The notes: generated by a model not told the origin, from the sequence alone. A stretch of 64,000 bases of DNA from Gracilariopsis chorda (GCA_003194525.1 NBIV01000101.1:186001-250000); one strand, 5' to 3'; positions 51,856-64,000 are shown, numbered from the stretch's first letter. Translations and numbers: made by a program.

Positions 51856-52427
51856 GTACTATAAAAGAAAAAAGTACACTTGCATACCTACTTAACTCAG
51901 CTTGGGCTTCAAAGAAACTAGTAAGCTTATCATCACAATCATACTATGAATATATAGGATGTTCAGGAGTACAGACTTTTATGGATCTCAGGGAACTATA
52001 TGAAGAATCATTTACGACCAAAACTACAAGATCGTTATAGACAAAAATTCACCCTTTACGAAATGATTCACATATGCCTAGCATATAAACAAATTAAAGG
52101 ATTCTTATTTAATTAGAAAGATAAAAACAAGCTTCTTGCATTGATTGAAAGTTATAATTCTATACTTACCGGATTTCTAAACGAAGAATTTCTTGTTCAT
52201 TTCTACTATCCGATATTTGGAATGTATGGCCATCTACCAAAACAAGGAAACTATGTAACGATAATTGAAAATTTTATGTCAAAAATAGAAAGGTATGAAA
52301 CAGTGTTCATCAATATTAAACAGGATGACAGGAATCCTCATTTTATTTATCAAAAAACGAGAAATTTACCCTTTAAGAACATCATATGATTTGAGGACAA
52401 ATCAAAAAGAAAGAAGAGATGAGAAAT
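51856..52427 (+). other. Post-integrase region of the AT-rich gypsy element
   Basis: About 570 bases with an 82-codon frame (52141-52389) of no recognised family, ending in a purine-rich stretch (about 52402-52427) that would serve as polypurine tract for the 3' LTR. Confidence 0.4.
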
Positions 52428-52789
52428 TGCAGAAGATCATTGATCCAATAAATTTGGACACGTAGAATGTGTGACAAGGAAGATGTGAAAGGAAATGTAT
52501 TGTAGATTATGTCTATTGGAATGGAACATAGTAGTTACAAACTATTCTAAAGAACGGTAGAGAGGAGACCCCAGTTTAATGAAGAAGGTCTATAAAAGAC
52601 GGCTTGCTTTGGACGAAGCAGGAATTCTGAGGCAAGTTGGAACTTTAGAAGTAGACTTCACTCACGAACTCAGCCAGAACTCTGTCCCCAGCCACTTTCA
52701 GTCCGTTTACCACACAGTCCTGACCGTAGTCCATATTCTACACTATTAATTTCATACAAAAGTAAGTACCTCTACTGCATGAACTACCA
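52428..52789 (+). repeat. 3' LTR of the AT-rich gypsy element
   Basis: Starts TGCAGAAGATCATTG and ends near CTACCA, followed by AATG. It shows many substitutions against the 5' LTR, so the insertion is much older than the 11.4-kb element. Confidence 0.85.
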
Positions 52790-53304
52790 AATGGGTACGC
52801 ATGAATATCAACCCTAGATCTATTAGAAGTCTGAACATGGCCACGTTTATTACAACTCTCATGGACGGAACTAGTTCTATCTGCTACCTAGAATTGTTCC
52901 AGTTGTTCTGTTTCAAAAATGTTATATATATGGCATGTTTGGAGCAGAAGAGGTTCATATTTGCGTCTTGGGCTGTTCGCATCGTTTACAAAGCGTTAGA
53001 TCGAGCGAGCACAAATACGGGTCATATTAAAACCAGCAACTCGGAATAACTACGTCCGTTTGGAGATTAAAAGATTGTTTTTAAGGTTTCCCATATCGTC
53101 CTGATAAGTTCCATGAAACAAACCAGCAGAATGTCACATTGAAGCTCATGGGTGATCGAGAACAACCTGCATTGCGTACAACATATGAACGGTTTTTGAC
53201 CGACTTCTTCGTTCTTGGCTCAGTATTATTCTGATGGTATAGGCCCATGCAGGTTCTGAAGCATACCAAGTTCGGAAACCAATCGTATAATGCTCGTAAG
53301 TTCA

Positions 53305-54513
53305 CTACTCGCGCAATACTTTCGCAACTTTTATGGCACGCAAGCTGCGTTTCATAGCCCCGATGGTGTTTTCCTTGCTGTTGAGAGCCTTCATTGCATC
53401 TCGAAGAACGGGACTGCAAGCTTCTTCGTCAGAAGAATCATAATCGTTGTGAGAAGCTGAAGCACTCTTCACGTATTGCTTCTGAGACACATTTGCAGAT
53501 CCTGAGACGCTCAGAAGCTATTTACGACGCAACGGGGCTCTCCGTTGTTTCGTGCCGACCGGCATTCGTCTCTTCCTTTCGAATCTAAGATTGTCTTCTG
53601 CATTAGAAACAGGAACTTCGCGGAGCTCTCCACCATTCTTATACACTCCATTGAAACCATTTCTGTGCACGTCACGCAAATCAATGGCTTAAATTAAATC
53701 GGTAGTAGCAGCGGCTCGGTCACACTTCGCATCAATGCCTTCAGTGTCCTTAGCGACAGAAGCCTGCCTTTCACCTTCGTTTATAGGTGCTTCCAGTACA
53801 TTTTCTGTATTTGAATTGCCCGAACAACCTGGGTTGTTGATGCTGATCTCATTCAAATCAATTCCTTCTCCACTGCCATGCAAATAATTGCTAGCAACGC
53901 TTACCTTTCTGTCGCCAGTCTTTGTCACCCTTTTGTTGACTTTCGCAGATTCTTCCACAGCCTTGTTATCTCTCTGTATGGATTCCTTGATGAAATCATC
54001 CAGTACCTACCTCCGTTGTGCTGCCTTCAACACATGATACTTTTCGAGCAGCGATTCCTTGAGATGCGAAAGAGGTTTCGCAAACTCACCCTTCACTGAC
54101 GAGTGTTTGTGAATTCTGCGGTTGATTTTTATGCGTTGCTATACGAATATGCAAATGTCATCTTTCACAAAGTTTCCCATCTCTGTGTATATTGGGAAGT
54201 CATCCTCCATTTCCTCCAAAGATCGTCCCAGCAACGTCTGATACATGCAGTTGAAGAGTGTACGCGTGGATACTGCCCCGCCTTTCGCCTCTCCGGGGCT
54301 GATGAAATACTTGATCTCTTTCTTGAAAGCAACGGTTGGAATCCTGGGAGACGATGGAGGAACGATAACGGGGTCAGACGATCCACATTCGTTTTGCGGA
54401 ATTGTGGCACTCGGATCGCAGCTGCTGTGCGCGCTATTAGATTCATTGCGGCTCTGACTCAACATTCGATTTCGAATACTGCTTTGCATATTATTGGAGT
54501 GCACTGTCCGCAA
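53305..54513 (-). pseudogene. Decayed long reading frame of unknown function
   Basis: One minus-strand phase is open from 54513 to 53305 (about 400 codons) except for four single stops: TAG at 54139-54141, TAG near 54010, TAA at 53689-53691 and TAG near 53520. Sequence between stops is protein-like throughout: Ser/Asn-rich at the start, a charged helical middle (LSHLKESLLEKYHVLKAAQRR, EESAKVNKRVTK), then an acidic Ser-rich segment (SHNDYDSSDEEACS). No domain is recognised. It is probably a pseudogene of a transposon or host gene; stop readthrough is a remote alternative. Confidence 0.4.
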
Positions 54514-54560
54514 CGATACGTTGGTGTTGGGTTCTCGAAGCCATACCTTTGCGATTTCAG

Positions 54561-56508
54561 GAGATATATGGAATGGAGATCAGAGTCGTTTGCTTCGGTT
54601 AGCGATTAGTTCATTTTTGGCTGTTTAGTAGGCAACATATACATGTCAGAGAAACTAAATCTAGTTTATGAACACGTTAACCGATTGAGATAGAGCAATT
54701 TGTCAAGGGGGAGAGCGTTTCAGTATTCTTTGTCAGTTTCTTTCATGGCGAGTTCTAAAATGACATATTCTCGACAGTTTCAATGTGGTTAACTTACGCT
54801 GGTTTCATCTATTCTGTAGAGCACAGGCAGGAAACTGCGGGCGTGATAGAAACGAGGCTGTTGCGCTCTGCTATACGGGTAGAGGAAGTAGATGGCTCTA
54901 AATTGAGAGGAAATGCCTGATGAACTACTCACTGCGGTAGGAGGTTCATGTGTGTACAAAGACGAGATGAATGTGAGGAAGAGACAGGGCATGGCAGGAG
55001 ATGATGGCAGGAGAAGACAGCTCAAGTTCTCTGTGGACTCGTTTGGAACGAAAGAGAGCATTGAAGTGAAAGGTGAGAAGGTGCTTTCGAAGCTATTGAT
55101 CCGTTGGTTATTTTCAAATAAATGACTAAAACACTTGAAACGAGTTTATAGTAAACCTGTACGACATATGCGTGATCGGCGCCTCACCCTCGGAAGCCAG
55201 AGCCCTATCACATAAACCTTCCCATATTGTGAACGTTTCAATCTTGTGGGAAGATATGGGAAGCGGCAGAAAAAGGTATATATTGGAATTATCGCCACCG
55301 GAAAACTTGGGCGATTGAAATGATTTCACTGACAGTCTGGAGGATAAAGAACACATTCAAAGCAGTCCACAGAAGACAAGAAGAGATCAGAGGTGCCGCT
55401 GAGAAGTTTGCAATCATATGTCCAACACATCAGCTTCCACATCACAAGCACAATATTCCGATGCGAAGGCATTAAATGAAGAGGAAGGGACATATTATGC
55501 TGTCTTGAATGACCACGATCTCTCTGGTGCATATCAAGATGTCGAACAAGAGCACGAAATTCAGCAATCCAATGAAGAAAAGGAAAACGATTGCGATTCT
55601 TTTGTTCGTGGACCAATGACCTTCAGCCTAGAATACTCTGAGGACTTTCCTGAAGTAGGTAGCATTTCGTTTTCAAACAGTTCTTTGCTGCGCTGTTGGC
55701 ACTCGACATTCTCTTCGCCCTATTAAGTCGAGGAACGGATTAATCTTGGCTCGAAAGGAAACGAATACAGACGCCTATCAAGCTTTCTGTACACCACTGA
55801 GCTTCCAAGAATATCACAACGCACCATAACGAAGTTGAATGTCAAGAACCTTACCAGTTCGCACTTTTCTTAGAGATCAATAATATCCTATGCATCTAGT
55901 AAAGCGCAGGTGAAGAAAAACTAGGTCAACATGTGCACCGAGGGGCATTTTGCACGTGCGGGAATCTTAAGAGCCACAGAGGCGTGTCCAAGCAGTGATG
56001 GACCACTATTTCCCAGTAAAAATACGTTCTGGTATACGAAACCATCCTTCACCCGCCAAGGTCTTTGTCGAGCTCGCAAATCTTTCGAAGAAATCATGGA
56101 AGAACGTCACCATCCAAAAACAGCCTTTGTGGAGCGGCCATCTAGAGCAGTAGCTCATGGTTATTATGATGCAAGGACGTTCCAACTCATGCACGGGGAA
56201 GGGCACCAAAACTGGTGATCGGAAGGAAAGGAGGTCATTGTGTATTTGTCGTTATCAACTGATGGGTTTGAGTTTGCAAAGAAAAGAAAGGGTTAGGCGA
56301 TGTCTTCGCGGCCACTTCTGTGCAGTATACTAAGCAAAACTCTTTCTCCTCAAATTTGGTCATCCAACATCCTGATACTTGGTATAGTGTTAGGTTCTCA
56401 CGACTCAAAATATTTCGATACGTTCTTCAGGGATATAATTTGCGATTTGAAGCAGCTCGAAAGGGTAATTCTACAATATTCCAAGATAGAATGGTTAGAA
56501 CGTTAAAT
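54561..56508. other. No firm gene; short frames only
   Basis: Plus-strand frames at 54913-55125, 55418-55726 and 55931-56218 (70-102 codons) lack recognisable domains. The one at 55418 is acidic and Ser/Glu-rich. They could be fragments of decayed elements. Confidence 0.3.
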
Positions 56509-56640
56509 ACTGTACGGTTTGCATTAAATTGAATTACAGAACACTGTACGGTTTGCATTAAATTGAATTACAGAATACTGCACGGTTTGCATTAAATTGA
56601 ATTACAGAATACTGTACGGTTTGCATTAAATTGAATTACA
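56509..56640. repeat. Tandem repeat, 34-bp unit, 3.9 copies
   Basis: Units start at 56509, 56543, 56577 and 56611 with ACTGTACGGTTTGCATTAAA and continue identically but for two substitutions. The high identity points to recent amplification. Confidence 0.9.
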
Positions 56641-57182
56641 ACTGTACAATGTTCTAACGTTTCCAGAGGCATTTTCACTTTTCTCATCACGCGGGATGGA
56701 AGCTGAGCAGCTAAGAAATTAAGTAGTTTTCTTCTTCCTTGTTTTGCCGCTTCGATTGGTATTCTTGAAATGAGCCCCGAGAACAACAAAGTTGAGACAA
56801 CGAATGAGATCTATCACAAGTTCTACTGTGGGGATTTTCGAGACGCAAATGAAAAAGAAGCCTTCCGAAAGTACTTAGAAGACATGACTGGTACAAAGTT
56901 TAAAGATGATGAATGTTCTGATTAGCAGCCATTTGACGTTATGCAAGAAGCTTAAGAAGTATGAATCAAGATGTTGCGATCGCTGCTCACAAAACGATCA
57001 ACTACTCTCGGATGCATCAGTGAAACAATATTGCGATCAACGAGAAGTCAAAAATGCCACCTTACATGATACACTACCTGCAAAACCTTCGTCAGCGTTT
57101 GATGAAAGAGATACCGATGTGATTTTGGAGTTAATGTACGTGCTTGAGCTCATTCTTTGAAACCAGCCAAGGAAAGGTAATT

Positions 57183-58221
57183 TTATGGCGACTTCTTTGT
57201 TCTGCCACTATCAGTCTCCGAACTAAAGTGGAACTATGTGACAACTAAATTGATTGACGAGTACACCGCTCGTTATCTTGGTTCTGCCAGTTCCAGTCGT
57301 GGTCGTAACTGCAAAAAGAACCAAGGCAAGAGCAACGGCCGTCATTTTGGACGGAACAGAATGTCAAATGGGGAAGAAAATGATGGTAATACACCAGATT
57401 CCACCTCCCCTTTCGAGTCCAATGGGCGTACTTATGCTGTTGCCAACAAAAACGGTTATCATTGCATCTTCTGCGACCACGATGATCATACGCACGACCG
57501 ATGCCACATGAACCCTGACAATCCGGACAACCGTTTACCTAAAGTCATCTTGGACCAACTCAAAGCAACTTCTGGGGACAAGTGTAAACCCTCTGGGAAA
57601 GCTCCAAGAAGAGGAGCACAGATTCAGACAGCCGGAATGGGTGTTGAGAAGTCTATAGTGCTCCCATCTGAGTGTAATGGATTGGATAGCTATGCGGAAA
57701 GCGGAGCCACGTCCCATTTGTTTTGTTTTGCATCTGCATTTGTACCCAACGCATTGTTTGATGTATTTCCAAGGTTAATTGAGCTTGCTGACAATACCAC
57801 GGTCCCCCCCACTTCACGAGGAGATGGTTTACTGCTCTTCGTCGAGGCCAACCTGCGATTGACAGATGTGCTGCTCGTACCACATCTTAGATACAACTTG
57901 GTGCCTGTTGGATGTATGGCCGATAAAGGCATTCAATCCATGTTCTGTGCAAGTGACGTTCACCTTACACACCAAGAAGGGTTTGAAATTGGATATGGTC
58001 AACGAGATATGCGCTATATGCTGTACACGCTGCCACGTCCAATCGAGCATACCGATCAAAGACCGTTCTTATCTGCCAAGGACTTAGACATCGCAAAGCT
58101 CTGGCACCATCGAATTGCACATATGAACCCACGAGACCTTCGAAAGGTACACGAGCAGGTTAGTGGAGTGCCAAAGCTAAAGCAAATGGAGGAGGTATGT
58201 CAGCCGTGTCGACTGGGCTAA
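57183..58221 (+). pseudogene. Ty1/copia gag-protease-GAG_pre-integrase fragment
   Basis: A continuous frame of about 345 codons. It starts with a gag C-terminal segment (LKWNYVTTKLIDEYTARY), followed by a CCHC zinc knuckle C-X2-C-X4-H-X4-C (CIFCDHDDHTHDRC, near 57468). The protease motif AESGATSHLF (near 57695) has Glu in place of the catalytic Asp of DSGA. The GAG-pre-integrase block LWHHRIAHMNPRDLRKVHEQ and EVCQPCRLG (near 58105-58220) supplies the integrase zinc-binding residues. It stops there; the integrase and RT are not recognisable downstream. A truncated, probably inactive copy. Confidence 0.8.
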
Positions 58222-59520
58222 GCACATAAACTTCCTGTTGATGTTGGCACATGGTCGAGTGCCTGGTAGCCCTAGGACATCATGGTAGAGTACTTGGGAA
58301 CAATGTTGCATATACCAATAGGCACTTTTGAGCACCTCCTTTACAAAAGCGCACATGCGCATGTGCTCGAAACCAACGTGAAACGGGCTTATGATTGGCT
58401 ACTGCATTTGCATTTATGCATTACATGGTTTACAAGTGGTATACATTGTATGGGTCTTAGGCACATCATGTGCCACTTGGCATAGTGTGAATGGACAAAG
58501 TACGTGGTATTCCATGTGGATACATCTGGTTTACAGGTACATCACGTTGTTCCGGACCTGTGATTGTGTGTGCCAGAACGTGCACGGTACGCAAAGGACT
58601 TAGGGTATCGATATGGATGCAGTTTCATGCGAAATTGTGCATTGTCATGGTCATGATGACTCAACCAAGTTATTATACAGAGCTCTGACATGCTGGCACA
58701 TTGTTATCATGGTTGTTTCACTTACTGTGCTTCGAAGGCATGTGCTGGAATAATTTTATGCATGATATTCGTTAACTGTCAGCAGTTTGTGCAACCCTTA
58801 TTGTGTTATGTTTGCATATGATTGGTAGTACTGGCTGTCTGCACTTAGGGTTTAGGGTGTTCCTTGTAGTTGTAGTGCACTCTAGTGGTGCTATATAACA
58901 TGCAGATATTGCACCTCCAAGTAAACCACCCCAAGGCTGACAACCTTCACTCTTGTTTTTCTTCTTTTTTTCTTTTTCATTTCTTTCGAAGCCCAGCTTC
59001 ATTCATCATCAACAGCTTTTCTTTTAATTTCTTTTGAAGTCCAATCTCAATTATCATCAACAGGTTATAGGCCCAGAGCGTCAACATATTGCAAACGTCA
59101 CTATTATTTACTTTTCTTTTGTTTTTGCGCTGCACATATTTGTGAGACCTAGTTGCAGAGGTGAAAGGCAAAGCAATCAGGGACTTTTCTCTGGTAAACC
59201 GACCCGTGCCTGTTTCGATCCGTGTTTCTTTGGTTTCAAAAAACAAAAAATTCAGCTAATTTCTGGCAAAAGACGACCAGGAAGTAACTGGTGAAATCAT
59301 ATCGCGCTTGTACGTAACCTCCCTGGGACGTTTCGTACGGGTACAGAACTCTGCTTTCGAAGTGCGCAGAGTAAAGCAGGTCGAAGAAGATCACACCTGG
59401 TCGGGTTCGAACAACATGTGCGAGTGTGGTAGTTCGTAGGATACCACTGCTGGAATCCAGTAGGGCAAGCAGTGACTGGCTGGTGCGAGGCGCTGAAGTC
59501 CCAAGAACAATCGAACGTGG
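58222..59520. other. Decayed sequence downstream of the copia fragment
   Basis: Integrase homology fades within about 60 bases of the stop. The rest shows no domain and no clear LTR. Confidence 0.4.
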
Positions 59521-59529
59521 CGCGGTAGT

Positions 59530-59806
59530 CGCGGACATAGCTGAGGAATATATTTGAATCAAGTGAAGTTGTTTGTTATTAGTATTATTGGCAACAGATA
59601 CAACACTCTCAATTGCTACTTAAGTACAACCACGTATGGCGTTACACGCATATGCATTGATCACACTTTCAACAATGCCATACATCACTTTGAATTGATC
59701 TTCTTCATTATCGACGTCAAACATGCGCGTCAATGTACACCTCATCCGACTACAGCCTTCTCCTCCAGTTTAAACGATGTCCAATCACGTAGACCTACCA
59801 TACTCA
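59530..59806 (-). repeat. Probable 3' LTR of the minus-strand copia element
   Basis: On the minus strand a purine run AAAAAAAGGG (59807-59817) directly follows the RNase H end and precedes TGAGTATGGTAGG, the expected polypurine tract and LTR start. The outer end was not fixed. Confidence 0.4.
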
Positions 59807-59819
59807 CCCTTTTTTTCAA

Positions 59820-61500
59820 AGGCCTTCTTTAAATCTCCTAGCCCATCCTTTTGCATCGACATCGAAGCTATTCATTTTCATCATACTCCGTAGAAGATGT
59901 CTGGACCAAGCGCATGCTTTTGTCAGCGCGTCGGCAATGTTCTCGTTGCTCATTATCCACGAAAGACTGTTCAATTTCCCATGTTCATGCCTCTCACTAA
60001 AAGCGTAAACATCGATCTGCAGGCGCGTCTATAGCATTGCAGCGTTCTTTGCAACGACGTTGAAGAGAGTGCGAGAATTGATACAGCCTTATACAGTCAC
60101 TAAGTGACCCTGAAGCTCTGAAAACATGTCCGTAGCAATATATGCATTGTTGAAGCCGATTGTCAGCGCGTGTATCTCAGCTGCCATGACGGAACAAGTA
60201 ACTCTCTTACAGAGAGAGCTCCCATGATGTATAATGTTCGCCTTTCCATTCTTGTCGACCATGAGAAAGATGAAGCCAAGCTGAGACTTTAAATGAGCAA
60301 CGGTTGCAAATGATGCATCTCTCAGGAGGACCAAACGCACTGATCCAAGATCCAGCAGAATAAAAAGAAGACTTATCGGTCGTAGAGTGGCAGTGCTTCA
60401 AGAAAGTGTTTGAAGCCTTAATCTGACTTTCAGAGAACCCATCAGCACCTGTAGCAAGCAGTTTGCACAGCAGTGCAGATTTTGGGACGCACACAGTTTC
60501 AAATGTACTGGGCCGCGGTGCGAAAGCTCTTAAAATCTTCAGCATTCGTTGCAAGCTGAAGACACTTGAACTTTTTTCCCTGCATGATCATGTATGTTCC
60601 ATCTTTTGACTCTGCGATGTTGACACAATTGAACAAACCGCCATCGTCCGTTTGCAATATATTACGCGGTTTTGATTTGAATCTACATCTTTCTTCTTCT
60701 GCATCCAGAAAATCGAATGACCCATGAGTGGACCAATCATACACCTGAAGCGCAGATACTTCTTCTAAATGATCTCATTTTCTTCCAAGTGAAACTGAAG
60801 GGTATACCTTAGCAGCCTGCATACCAAGTGCTTCCTTGCCATGCATTTGAGAAGGAAGGAACCAGTGTGGACCACTCTCTGGTATGCCGTACAGATGCTT
60901 GAGGGCTAACAGTATCTCGTCTTTTTGGAGTTCCATCTCAAAAAGAGAACGTAAATAGGGCTTGTGTTCAATAGGGGACTCAGACTGCTCATACGCCTGG
61001 GATATGTCACAGACGTACGACTTATATTCTGTAAAACCGGCAGCGAGCAACACAGTAGGACGCAGTCCGAGTCTACTAACCGTAGGAGCCTTGGTGGAGA
61101 TCGGGGAGGCTTGCAAGGCGGAGTAGGTTTGTGCCAGGAGACGATATTTCTTAATTTTGTTCCGTATATCGTCTTCTACGCGTCAACGAATCTTGTGCCG
61201 TAGATGCAGTGTCCTTCAGGTAGAGAGGAGAGGCTTCACTACTTTGAATGTACCGTTTTTCATAAGATCTTCGAGTTCTTTCTTACGAACATCCGTGAAG
61301 AAATGCGCATCGCTCGGTGGCGCAATCACTATCTTTGTTGATCCAGACATCACTGCACACTGTTCTTTGCAAATTGAACCACTCTTTGCAGAATTCTTAT
61401 CACGATCTAGGGCCTCAGGAACGTCTTCCTTATCATCTTTTTTAGTGCGAGATACCTCCAACATAGCAGATCAAACGACAAGATTTAATAAAGTAGACCT
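59820..61500 (-). pseudogene. Copia RT and RNase H, minus strand
   Basis: Read from high to low coordinates: an RT start segment (ELEDLMKNGTFKVV near 61250), a core segment with SYVCDISQAYEQS (near 61020) and LKHLYGIPESGPHWF (near 60880), more broken RT pieces, then RNase H (RLVLLRDASFATVAHLKSQ near 60330) and its late block SLSWIMSNENIADALTK (near 59940). Frameshifts and stops occur every few hundred bases. It continues the gag-integrase part at 61975-64000. Confidence 0.8.
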
Positions 61501-61974
61501 GAAGATTTTGCGACCTTTTGGGAGCTGAAATATAACGGTTTCACTGCCAATCTAGATAAAAGGAACGGAGGTTTCCCATTTCTCGCTCTTCTCTAGATAC
61601 AATTAAACGAGTGATTGGACGGGATGCTTGCGTAGCTCTGCACTCACTTCGAGCCATTTGGGTCCGTGGTCATGCTTGAGACCAAACGTAATTCTCTTTG
61701 CGTGTTGCTTTTTCTGCACGGCTTTTGTCGCAGTTTCCATAGCTTGTGCGCGCTATAGCTGCGTTTTAACGCATTTATTCTTGGCTAGGCGTGGAAGACA
61801 ACCAAATAACAGTGGGGTAGGGCACAAACCGTCCCGCCCATTGGTATCGTTGACGCTCTTTACAGACATTTGCAAATACTTGTCATTCCTCTCGGATCGG
61901 GGCATACAGTCACCAATCTTGTTTTAGGTGACGCACAGAGGCGCGTGATAACGTTCAACATGATACATCGTCGA
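61501..61974. other. Degenerate segment inside the minus-strand copia element
   Basis: Lies between integrase and RT and should correspond to the integrase C-terminus, but no reading frame is recognisable. Confidence 0.4.
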
Positions 61975-62763
61975 TTAAGATTCAATCAGAGCCTTCAATG
62001 TAGTCACACAATCCCCCGTTTCATTTGGTACTAGCTCTGCGGATACGAAGTTCGATCCCTGATTGACTTGCAGAAAGTCTTGTGGACCGAGGTACACATG
62101 ACGTAAACCTCTTAAAATAGTTTTCCAAACATGCTGAAGCGTCATGTTGTTCAGAAACGGAGCTGCACTGAAATGCTTCGCTTCATCCACAAGATGCAGT
62201 ATAGGACGGCTGTTGATTTACATTACGCCAATGGTAACAATATGGTTGATGTGAAGGTCATCCTTTTCTATCGTAACCTTGAAATGGCGAGGTTTGGCGG
62301 CATGCTGAATGCAGACTTCACATTCGCCATGAATATTCTCGAGAACATTGCGTACAGATCCACCGAGAGTGTCCGAACTAGCGCGAATCAGCAATTTGTA
62401 CAGTGGTTGTACAGAAGGATGACCAAATAGACGATGAAGCGTTCGTAGTTCTGACTCAGTGTATAGCACGAAACCTGAATCTTCGGGTCTCCAACGATGA
62501 ACAAGAAAGTAGTTCTCCATAACCAAGTCCTGCTCAGCGTTCTTAAATCCAAAAACGTCGTCCTCAATACTGAATTCTAGCTCGTTATTCTTCATTTCCT
62601 TCATACTGAGAAAAGACGGCACATTATCCTTCATGATTTGGAACGTAACGTCAATCACAAGATCAAGATCCGTAAAAGGAACAGTGACTACAGCAGTACC
62701 GATTACATAGATTGTGCCCTCAATTCCAAACATCGATCGACGTGAATCTGTATCAATGTTCAT
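61975..62763 (-). pseudogene. Copia protease, pre-integrase and integrase segment, minus strand
   Basis: A 181-codon frame (62763-62218) gives a protease-like stretch (GTIYVIGTAVVTVPF), then the pre-integrase block (ELRTLHRLFGHPSVQPLYKLL, CEVCIQHAAKPRHF) with its zinc ligands. The next frame (62190-61975) gives integrase core sequence GLRHVYLGPQDFLQVNQGSNF with the second catalytic Asp replaced (VNQGS in place of TDQGS). Confidence 0.8.
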
Positions 62764-64000
62764 TCTTACTTTGAACTACTCGCAGTATGCGCAGTACTGG
62801 TTGTTAGACTTTACAGAAGAAGTTTTAGCACACCAGTCAATCAATAATATTTTGAGTCATGGAGCTTCTCCCATAGAAAGGGAGGAGAACAAAAGCTGCC
62901 ATGTTAGCTTGAAGTTCGATAGAGAACGTCCTGCCGTGTACAAATACCAAGTTCACCAGATAGGCTTCAGCGTCCCGTTGCAGATTGTGAAGATCCCTTG
63001 CAAGACGATCAATTTCTTAAGAGTCAGAGAATTTAGCTTCCTATGTAGTCATGATGGGTTCCTGAGATTCAGTGAGCTGTTGAGATATACGCAAAATCCT
63101 CTACACTCAGCATTGCAGAAGGTTGGGAAGCTTTCGGATGGATGATTGCTGTTCGAGCCTCATCAGAAGAGTGACGCGTATAATCTTTGTGATCCTTCCC
63201 GCATACATAGCAGCATTTCAATCCCTTACACCACCTGTATAAGAACCTTCGGGGACGTCTGTAGCGTTGGTATGGGACTGCAGTGGAAAAGCACTTCTTT
63301 GATTCATCGCCGTAGCGTCTGTCAAGGCCGTAGAGTACAGAATTTTCATCAACGCCATGATAAATATAGGAACTAGCAGATGTTGCATCGGAGCACAAGA
63401 AGATTGCTTCCTGAGCTGTCTTTGGGACAAATTAACCAATGGATTGTTGTATTTGATCGATGTTGCAGGCAATCAAAAGGTAATCCCGCAGCAGGCTGTC
63501 ATGCTGATTGTTTGCAAACAACTGGTCCTGGAGGTTGAAGATGTTGAAGTCGAAAGCGCGTAGTACTTCTGCCTCACTCTTGTCAGGATCTTCTCTCATC
63601 GCTTTAAAGTGCTTCAGAGTCTGCCATCGAGGTAAAACACGATTGCGCTGTTCTTCACTTGTATAGAAGTCAACGAGCTTCTGGCAGATGCCGTCGATAG
63701 TGTCTTTGATGCTATACACTCTTTTGTAATACGACAGAGCTTCTTCTTTCAACATGACAGGGAAGGCATTGGCCTTTTCCTGCTCAATAAGGTGGCACAC
63801 CTGAGCCAACGTCTCGTAAAGCAGGAATGCGGAAGAAATATCTTCATCGCATTGAACACTGAACTTGACACGGTCTTAACAAGCTCACGAAAGTCCATTG
63901 AAGCCGAGAAAGTAGCTGATTTATATACTCTCTTGAGCCTTACATGGATTCCTTGTACTAGAAGGATTTGAATTAAGTCTTCTCAGGTCACGAACAGCAG
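62764..64000 (-). pseudogene. Copia gag, minus strand, cut by the window end
   Basis: The frame at 63809-63432 is a helical gag core (FYTSEEQRNRVLPRWQTLKH). The frame at 63398-63069 carries a knuckle-like C-X2-C-X4-H-X4-H (CYVCGKDHKDYTRH) with His in place of the last Cys. Upstream gag sequence continues past 63809 to the window end, so the element's 5' LTR is outside the window. Confidence 0.75.

Larger units (their letters stand above)
45547..52789 (+). mobile_element. AT-rich Ty3/gypsy retrotransposon, degenerate, with nested solo LTR
   Basis: LTRs at 45547-45907 and 52428-52789 (about 361 bp) share long near-identical stretches. AATG flanks both ends as a 4-bp target duplication. Internal order: leader frame, gag, protease, RT, RNase H, integrase, integrase tail. 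Every gene except the leader frame carries stops or frameshifts. It lacks the mini-hairpin pattern of the 11.4-kb element, so that pattern is not a general property of local retroelements. Without the nested insertion it would be about 6.4 kb. Confidence 0.9.

Noticed and set aside
1..64000. Bacterial or organellar origin
   Set aside because: LTR retrotransposons, a nuclear-type tRNA with Pol III terminator and an ER DPM3-like protein all point to a eukaryotic nuclear genome.

Overview
This is eukaryotic nuclear DNA: a short island of intronless genes inside a repeat-dominated region. The island holds a nuclear-type tRNA-Ile(AAU) with a Pol III oligo-T terminator, TATA-type promoters, and uninterrupted genes for secretory-pathway and RNA-helicase proteins. 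The repeats are Ty1/copia, Ty3/gypsy, Tc1/mariner, pogo-like and other DDE elements. Compact single-exon genes grouped between retrotransposon blocks fit a florideophyte red alga such as Chondrus. That assignment is inference from architecture; no marker gene settles it.

Layout. 1-16 kb: the 3' end of a copia element and its LTR, then decayed repeats (two copies of a 466-bp multi-hairpin repeat, a 41-bp tandem array, remains of a DDE transposase and a pogo/Tigger-like transposase). 16,083-27,495: a full-length 11.4-kb Ty3/gypsy chromodomain retrotransposon with 808-bp LTRs differing at two positions, a 5-bp target duplication (CACGG), gag, protease, RT, RNase H, integrase, chromodomain, and a long antisense reading frame before the 3' LTR. 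Three more LTRs of this family lie at 28.2, 43.0 and 47.4 kb. 30.1-39.1 kb: the host gene island, with tRNA-Ile, a membrane-anchored aspartic-protease-like protein lacking its second catalytic aspartate, a DEAD-box helicase, a DPM3-like small membrane protein convergent with it, and a secreted von Willebrand factor A protein. 39.1-41.8 kb: a Tc1-type transposon inserted just after the VWA stop codon. 45.5-52.8 kb: an AT-rich, heavily mutated second Ty3/gypsy element carrying a nested solo LTR. 53-64 kb: an unrecognised decayed reading frame, a 34-bp tandem repeat, one forward copia fragment and one reverse copia element running off the window end.

The most striking signal is in the 11.4-kb element. 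From LTR to LTR, in genes, spacers and the antisense-ORF region alike, it is studded about every 20-40 bases with tiny perfect hairpins of the form CCNN-loop(3-6)-N'N'GG, usually followed by GA or AA. Across LTR copies the loops vary while stems are kept or change on both arms together. Host genes and the AT-rich gypsy element do not show this. I know of no described element of this kind, and it is the best candidate here for something new.
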